A program made the position numbers and the translations under genes. From the NCBI GenBank assembly GCA_963921195.1, contig OY992536.1, forward strand, positions 328,679,038 through 328,743,037: a stretch of 64,000 nucleotides of DNA, given 5' to 3'. Shown here piece by piece: positions 24,201-33,200 of the stretch. Each line of letters starts with the position of its first letter. Within the stretch, counting starts at the first letter, position 1. The notes under the pieces were generated by a model, which searched no databases, was not told the origin of the DNA, and saw only the letters and a list, made by a program, of their open reading frames with translations. Source of the stretch: Pegoplata infirma (taxonomy: Eukaryota; Arthropoda; Insecta; Diptera; Anthomyiidae).

Positions 24201-27200
24201 AATGAAAATGGAGCTTTACGTAAATTCCTGGATGTTATTATGGATATTGGTGGTGAAGTCTTAGATGATATCAGTAATTTCGGTGATGTTACAATTTTGG
24301 CACCCAGTAATGAAGCCTGGAATGCTTCTTCCATTGATAATATAATCAGGTTAGTGTTTAACAAATTATCTGAATAGATTTTAATTTTTTATTTTTTTTT
24401 TATTATTTAGAAATCGTCAAAAAATGCGTGATATTCTTAATATGCATATTATTAAAGATCGCCTAAGTGTGGAAAAAATCAAGCATAAAAATCAAAATTT
24501 GGTAAGTTTGCTATTTTATTTTGAACCTTAAATATAGTTACAATTTGTAAGTGGTGATACAAAACAAACTATAGACAGTAAAACAGGTAAAACTTAAAAC
24601 GAAACAAAACCACAGATCTGGACTTGGGTCTTCAGATTTTTTCTTATTGTGTATATAGATACCCTGTGGAGCCATTTAGACATTCCCATATACAGTTTAA
24701 TTAAATTAAAAAAAAATTTAAATCCCAAAAAATTTAAAAAGTCTTGTAGTTTGAAGAGCTATAACTTCTAACGTAAATATCGGATTTAAAAAATCAAAAT
24801 TGAAATTAAAACCTTAAGTTCTATTCTTTAAACTTAAAAGAAAAAAAAAATGTGACATTCAAAAAATGCATTTTATATGCAAATGCATTTTTTGAGTGGA
24901 TTTTCGTCAACTTTTACCCCTTTTGATTTTTTTTAAATTAACATATTAAAGTTTGGCATTTCAAGAAAAAAAAATCAGTCATCACTTCTATTTTTAATAT
25001 TATTATTTTTTTAAATTTTGGTAATTTTTCCCCATTTTTAAATGGAAAAAAAATAAATATTTTTTTTTTTTGTTTTTTTTAATTTTTTTAATAAATGTTT
25101 TCTAAATTGTTTATCAATGTATGTAATTTGAAAAGCCATAACTTCCTAAAGGGTACTTTTCACTATCACATATTTCCATTATACAAGCGTAATTTCACCA
25201 TGTTAGCGAAATATTTTTTTAAAAAACTTGGCCAGAAATTGTTCACTTATTAGATACGCCTAGGTTTCAATCAAAAAAGAATCCAAAAATCTAAAAATGG
25301 AAAAGTGTGATAGTGGAAAGTACCCTTAAGTAAATATCATCGGGTTCTATAATCAAAGCTAAATTTTTTTGATCTTGTTCGTTCAATTTAGAGGATTATA
25401 GCTTTCAATTTTGAAATCCGATATTTACTTTAGGAGTTATAGCTCTTTAAACTACATTGATAAAAAATTTTAAAACCCTAAAATCATCCCAATAAGCACT
25501 TTTAAAATTCAAGTGCAAATCAAGTAAAAATCAAGTGTAAATCAAGCCCTTAATTCCAGTCTATGCTTGAATTATACTTGAATTACACTTGAATTCAATA
25601 GCATTCTCCAGCAAAACGGATACTTGAATTCAAGCGCTGTTTTTACACTTGAAAACCAGTGAAAAGGCTGTAAAAACAGGGCTTGAATTCCAGTGTCCGT
25701 TTTGCTGGAGTATGCTATTGAATTCAAGTGTAATTCAAGTATTAATCAAGCAGGGGCTGGAATTTAGGGCTTGATTTACACGTGTTTTATACTTGATCTG
25801 CACTTGAATTTTAAAATTGCTTATTGGGATTTATTAACAAAATGTTGAAAAAAGTTGTCAAAATTTTTTAACAAAAACAATATTAACAAGCAAGATTAAA
25901 GTCGGTCAAGACCGACCATATAATACCCTACACCAGTGTTTCCAGGAAAATGGGTCACAAGTCCAAACATGGACCGATGTCATCTATCTTTAGTCAATTG
26001 CATAATAAGTGTAAAAAACATTCACAAATCAAATTTTAGTGAAATAGGCTTATATTTGTTGCCAAAAAACCGCTTCAAGTGAATATCGGGCAAAATGTTC
26101 ATATGGGGCCTAGGTCCAGAAATGGTCTGATTATAACCAGATTTGATTATGTTACCAAAGTAAACGTTTAACACACACAAACAAAATTTTTATAAAATAT
26201 TTTGGATTTTCATAAAATTTGAGAGATTTATATGAATATCGGGAGGGTGGTTTGTATGGGGGCTACAAGAACAACTGGTCCGATTCCTCTAAAATTTGGA
26301 ATGGTGTTCCTATAAAATTTCAAAAGGATATCTTTTATACAACGGTTATTATATTTGAGCCAAAATAAAAGGGGACCATTGTATGGGCGCTAGGTCAAAA
26401 CATGGACCGATTTTTACCAATTTCAATACCGTTCGTCCTTGGGTCAAATAAGCTTAATAGTGCATTTACACTGGTCCTCTAAGCTAGCTTAAAGTAAATT
26501 GTGGCTCCAATCCAGTTTCAATCTATTAGATTGCCCATACAAATTTATATTTTTCAATCTACAACATTTACAGATGTAATTCGAAAAAGATCAATTGTAA
26601 TTCGAAGATTCTATTTGTAATTCGAAGATTCCATTTGTAATTCGAAGATTCCATTTGTAATTCGAAGATTCCATTTGTAATTCGAATACTCCAATTGTAA
26701 TTCGAAGATTCCATTTGTAATTCGAAGATTCCAATTGTAATTCGAAAAAGATCAATTGTAATTCGAAAAAGATCAATTGTAATTCGAAAAAGATCAATTG
26801 TAATTCGAAAAAGATCAATTGTATTTTTGTAAAAGATCAATTGTAATTCGTAAAAGATCAATTGTAATTCGAAGATTCCAATTGTAATTCGAAAAATATC
26901 AACTGTATTTCCATTCCAATGTTAACGAACTATAAGTTTCAAATTTCAGACAAATCGGTTCAAAATTGCGACCTGTATCGTGCGCACAACGTTTACATGG
27001 ACGGACAGACGGACGGACATCGCTAAATCGACTCAAAAATTGATTCTGAATCGATCGGTATACTTGAAGGTGGGTCTAGGACCAATATTTCGGGTAGTTA
27101 CAAACATCAGCACAAACTCATTATACCCTGTACCACTGAGTGGTGTAGGGTATAAAAATAGAAAACTTTTGTGTCTTATTAAAATGATGATTGATTTTTT

Positions 27201-30200
27201 TGTAAAACTGTCATACTTTAATAATATGTTTATTAAAAAAAAAAAAATGCATTTGCATTAAAATGCATTTGCATTAAAATGCATTTTTTAAAGATACAAT
27301 TTTTTTTAACTATTACGTTTAAATAAGAGGACTTTACACTCAAAAAATTATGTCATTCACTGTTTGTAGTTTATTTTAAAAGTTTTCCGTTTAGTCGTTT
27401 TTAAAAGAAAAAACATTTGTTTGATGTTCAGTTTTTATTAATGACTACTTCAGTCCTTTGTTTCAAAAATAACGCACTAAAAAATAAAGACTTTCATTAA
27501 CATTTAATTTTTAAAGTCAATTATTTTTGTTCTGTAAGTAAAAACTACTAATTATTCTTTTGATTTTTAATGATTTGTGTAAGTATTTTTTTTTTTAAAT
27601 TGTTGGTATTTTTTAATGAAATATCATTAGTTTTTACCTACACAAGTCAGTTATTTTTTTGTAGAAACAAAATCAAAAAAATATATATGGAAATATAAAA
27701 ACATGTTTGTATCAAGTGGCTTTGGCACGATGGGTAGAGTGTCTGGCCAGAATGTAGTTGATTGCGGGATCGATTCCCCAAAAATTTTATTAAAAATTTT
27801 TAAAAAAATATTTCAATAAAAAATTGTAAAAAATTAATTACGAAATCATTAATTTTTATTGTTTTCGTAGGTTATTTTTTTGAAATTTGTTGGTAAAAAT
27901 AACAGAACTATCATTAATTTTTAATGTTTTCGTTGGTTATTTTTTTCGAATTTGTTGGTAAAAAAGAGTGAAAAAAAACGTAATTTTTTTAATGTTTAAT
28001 GTTATTTATTTTAGAAAATTTTGTCAACAGTAAAAAATAAATGTTGATGTTTGTTAAAACAAATGAATAATTACTGGGATGGTTTTCAATTGTTTATTCA
28101 CTGGTTTTAAGTGTGTTTTTCATTTGTTTTTGCCTACAAAATATTTTGAGTGTAGCTTTTAATTTAAGTTTTGATTATAAAAATCCAATATTTACTTAAG
28201 AAGCTATAGCTCTCAAAACGACAAAACTTTTTAAATTTTTTGTGATTTTTAAAAAATTAAAATCGCGAGTTTTTGGAATTTAATTAAAGTGAAAATGGGA
28301 ACGGGAATGTCTAAATGGCTCCATAGGGTATCTATATACACAATATGAAAAAAAAAAATCTGAAGACCCCATGCCAAAAAATACCCTTTTTCTCGAGCTG
28401 TTATATATAAAAGACGATATAAAAAAAATTTAAAAATGTTTATTTTAACAATTTTTATGAAGTATATTAATGAACTCTTCTCACACTTCCTAGATTGCCC
28501 AAGTTCCCACAGTAAACAATCGTACATTCCTATACTTCAACATTAATGGCGATGGTTCTGATGAAATTATTACTGTTGAAGGTGGTGGAGTTAATGCCAC
28601 AATATTACAAGCTGATGTTGCCAGCACTAATGGTTATGTTCACATTATCGATAAAGTTTTAGGTGTTCCCTATACTACTGTTTTGGGAAAATTAGAAAGT
28701 GATCCCATGCTAAGGTAAATTAATGTCCATCATGTCCTGTCTTCTTAAAGACAATTAACATGTTTTTTTTTTTTTGGTTTTTCAAATAGTGATTCTTATA
28801 AAATTGGAGAATATTCCACATTCAATGAGCAATTGAATAATACCCAAAGGCGTTTTACTTACTTTGTGACGCGTGACAAGGGTTGGCAGAAGACCGAATT
28901 GGATTATCCTTCGGTACATAAAAAACTATTCATGAAGGACTTTGCTTATCATGTAAGTAAACCACAAAAGATTTAAATAAAATCAAAAATAACTTTATAA
29001 CCTTTAAATTGTAATTAACATTTCTAGTCGCGCTCTGTTTTGGAACGTCATTTGGTAATTGCTGATCGTGTATTCACCATGAAAGATTTAGTGGCCATGA
29101 CCAAAGAAAGCGAATCAATTGTTTTGCCCACCTTTAGAGATTCATTGAAAATTAAAGTAGAAGAAGAGGCTGGACGTAAGTACTATTTTTGTAATGATTT
29201 TTATTTTAGTATTTCTTAAGATTTTTTGGGGTTTTAGCAAATGGCTAAATTATTGTGAGTTTTCAATTTGATTATAACTGCTTTGTTGTAAACTTTTAAC
29301 TTTTTTTACTAACTTTTTCGTTTTCCAAATCTAACAAAATATAATATACAAGGTCTTCATGATGAATTTGCTTCTCATGAATGGACTGGTGAGTGAGCAA
29401 AACTAATCATGCCTATAGAAAAATAACTCATAAAAATTCGAAATAATAATTAAAAAAAAAAATTAAATCATTCATTTATGTAGAAAGAATATTAGAGTAG
29501 AAAGTATTGCAAATCTTATACCATTTTAAACTCCCCATATTTATAAAAAATATTTTTATATTTGGTGGAATACTATTTTAGTAGAACATAACTCCATTTA
29601 TAATAGAAATAGAAATGTCATCAAACGCACAAGGCCGCTCAAAATTTGTTTGAACTGTTTTTTTTTTTTAAACAAACCCAAAACTTCAGGCGAGTTTGGG
29701 AATTAAAATGAATGACATAATACATATTTTTTTTATAACTGAAGATCCAAAAGTTTATTCACTAGGGTAAAGAAAATCCCCACTTATCTCTGAAACTAAT
29801 AAAAATATTAAATTGTGGCGCATCCCACCTAAAAAAATACTTTCAAATTATTTTTGTACAATTCTTACTCAACATCTATGTAAATAACATTGTGCTCTAC
29901 CAAAAAATGCAGGGGTTCTCATAAAATTCGGGTTGGTTGGAATCCATTGAGTACGGAAATACTTATAGTTTTTCTCAATCACCTCGTTAAGTACTTTTTT
30001 TTATTGGCAAATGTGTTAAAAAACCAAAACACTTAAATTTAAAAATTCATAAAATTATAACGTTGCTGTTTAACCAGACGCGGATCCAAGGGGGGAAATG
30101 TGGGAAATCCCCCCCCCCCCCCCCAAAACCAATTTCGAAAAAAAAGAAGAAGAAATAAAAGGAAGAGAAGAAAAAAAAGAAAAAAAAAGGAAGAGTAGAA

Positions 30201-33200
30201 AAAAAATTCCTTCAAATTTAAAAAAAAAAATTCAGAATCTAAAAAATTTTCTGGTATTTGTCTGAGAACCAGAGACCATAACAGTTATGAGATTTATTGA
30301 AAAAAATCAAATTTAAATGTTCAAAAATATTTTTTCAAATAAAAATTAAAAATAACTGTTTGAAATTATTTATGTAAATATCTGTTCAAAATAACAGAAA
30401 TAAAAAACTTTTTTATTTTTAATAACTGTTATTAAAAACTCTTTGAGCCTTAAAAAACTTGAGTTATTAAAATAAAACAACAACAAACACGTGCAGAAGA
30501 ATCCTATTGATATCTAATACTTCAATCATTGATTTAAAGATATAAACTTTGATTGATTTTTTTAAAAATAACAGTTATAACAGTTATTTACTCAAATAAA
30601 TATAAAATAAAAGTTATTTTAAATTGTTTGAACAAAAAGTTTTTAATAACTGTTATTTTTTACTGTTATTGAAAAAATCAAAAAAATAAATGTTATTGCA
30701 AATTTTAACACGGGACATCTTTAGAAGTCTTTTCATATATAAAATACTAAGTTTGGACAACATTCGTTTCATGATTTTTTTAAAACAAAAAGACACATAT
30801 AACTGTTATATTTGGTTTCTGCTGAGAACCTCAAAAATTTTCTTATGGAAAAATGTTTAGACTTTAAGAAATTATCATTACCAAAAATTTTAATGATTTT
30901 TTATCTGAAAGAATCTGAATTCTTTTAAAGATTTTTTATTGGAAATCTGAAATTTTTCTAAAAGAAAAATTGTTTTTTAAAATGTAAAACATTTTTGTAA
31001 AAATCTGTGAATTTGAGGCAATGCTGCCTATCAACTACTAGTGTAACCGTGATGTTTCTTTCGGAAAGGGGATAGAAGAGAGATGAAAGATTTGAAAGAT
31101 AGAAGGGCTTCAGTATGGCAACACTGTAATTGCGCGTGTTGATAATTTTGAGTACAGTTGTTGCATCGCCATCTGTTATTGATCTGGCGAATTATTTTTG
31201 AAGCTGTGTTTAATAGCCATTATTTTATTATTTTACTTCGTTGACGTTTTTAGTGCTATTTATCAACGAAGGAGGGTACTGCGATAGATATTAGTTATAA
31301 ATAGAAACTAATAAATATCTGACAAAAATGTTGTTCTGCCTGAGCCGGGAGTCGAACCCAGGCTTGCTGGCTAGTAGTCCAACGCGCTAACCACTAAGCC
31401 ACAGCACCCCTAATGTGCTACACTATGGTAAGCGGTAGGGAAAATTAATGCACATTTTTGCATTTTTCTAGGCTATGCACTACTTAGTAATGCATTTTGG
31501 GTGGTTCTAAGGAATGGAGCTTGAGTTAAAAAAAAACTTCCCCCCCCCCAAACTCAAGAGCTGGATCCGCCCCTGTGTTTAACAATAGATTTTTTACATA
31601 TTTTTTGGTTTTGTTTGAAAGATATTAGTCTTATCTCTTAAACATTTTAAGAATCAGTTAAAAATTGGCTGAGCTGAGGCGTTTTGTGTAAAAAAATTAA
31701 CTTTTTCCAAAAATTTTTATTTTTATTTTTTGACCAATTTTATTCTAGCTCGAGGTCATATTTCGTTTACTAAATTAAACTATGATATTCGCATAGAATA
31801 ATTTTCAAGAAAATTACACCGCTCTACAAATCTGAGGTTTGTCGCTGCGTTTTAGACGAAACGAAAAAAAGTTGATAGGTTTTTGTGCCCCGATTCCAAA
31901 ACAGTCACTCAAGTTTTTCTATCACGCCACAATTTTGAGAAAATCGCGGTTAAAGTGTCAAAAAGGCCAATTTTTACCATTTTTGAAGGCCTATAAAATA
32001 AGATCCTGACAAGCAAATGACTTGGTATCGAGCTCATTTGAAAGTGTGTAATTTTCTCTTTCAGACAAGATCAAATTTTCTTGGAATTTAATTTAAAATG
32101 GTAAAAAATCACTAGCAACAAGTGCGTTAAATATAAAATTTACGTATGAATTTGTATAGAAATTTGTTAAAAAACACTGTGTAAGTAAACTAAATATTGA
32201 AAAAATGCAAGGTTTTTTGTTAATGATTTTTTTACCATTTTAAAAAATTAAATTTTTAGAACATTTGATCTTATCTTTAAGAGAAAATTTCAAACTTTCG
32301 AATGAGCTTGATACCAAATCAGTCGCATGTCAGGATATTATTTTATAAGCTTTTAAAATAGGTCAAAAATTACCTTTTTCGGCTTTTTAACCGCGAAATA
32401 CTCAAAATCCTGACGTGATAGACAAATCTGGGCTCCGGATTTGGAATCAGCGCAACAAACACTATCCAAAATCACTAACCAGAATCCAATACGCATTTTC
32501 TTGTTGAGCTGTGTTATGTTTCTAATTTACATATATTTATAATAATGGTTTAAGTTAAAAAATGTAGAATAAAAATTTATTTTCTAAAGAGTAGACATTT
32601 CTGGTATTCCTATACCGGTTTCAAACACTTCCATTTATAAGTGTTATCTTCAGTAGGATTTAAAATGTAGGTTTGTTTTGTTTAATGGTAATTGTTTTTC
32701 AAATATGAGAATTTTTATTAACATGTATACTAGGGTTATAACCATTTGCGTTTTTTTGCAAATATCGAAAAGGACCTATCATATTGAGAATGTAGATGAA
32801 AAATCAAGAAGAAATGTGTGTTCTTTTTTTCTCGAATGTTAAAAAAGGTTCGGCACCGATCGCGATGAAGTTTTCGCTAATATTTTTTTTTATTATTCGG
32901 AAAACCCGTATTTCTAGTGTCGAAGACCATTTTATAAATTTGTTGTTTTATTTTTGTTGTAAAACGACAAAAAGCCAAAAAACGGTGGATGGGAAGGAAT
33001 CCCACCATAAAACATAAAAAAATGTAAATTTATGGTGTTTTAGAAATTGCAATCGGTGCCGAAGGTTTTTGGACCAAAATGTCCCCGGATAACGTTTTTT
33101 GTTATCAGTATAAAATTGCCTATACGATTATGATAGGTTCCTATTTTGGTTATATCCCTAATGTATACGCAGTAAGGTGGCAGCGAAATTTCAACTTTGG

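Larger units (their letters stand above)
24626..28369. repeat. large fold-back element filling the Fas1 exon H-I intron
   Basis: GGGTCTTCAGATTTTTTCTT at 24626 and GTATATAGATACCC...GCCATTTAGACATTCCC pair with GGGAATGTCTAAATGG, GGGTATCTATATAC and ATCTGAAGACCC at 28296-28369. Inside are a second palindrome (arms AGAGCTATAACTTCTAACGT and TTAGGAGTTATAGCTCT), a CCCAATAAGC MITE, a GACCGAC repeat with a minisatellite, and a TA-flanked element. Confidence 0.75.

Noticed and set aside
26568..26861. Overlapping minus-strand frames of 75-97 codons with ELQLIFF and ESSNYKW repeats.
   Set aside because: They are translations of the minisatellite in two frames. No biased codon use or motif supports a protein. 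The spacerless array is also not CRISPR-like.
27716..27780. A functional tRNA gene on the plus strand.
   Set aside because: Only box-like motifs are present. No acceptor pairing or clean anticodon stem forms.
31336..31410. A functional tRNA gene on the minus strand.
   Set aside because: A and B boxes and T-arm are good, but the acceptor arm does not pair and the anticodon loop has 8 bases. It also lies inside a transposon.
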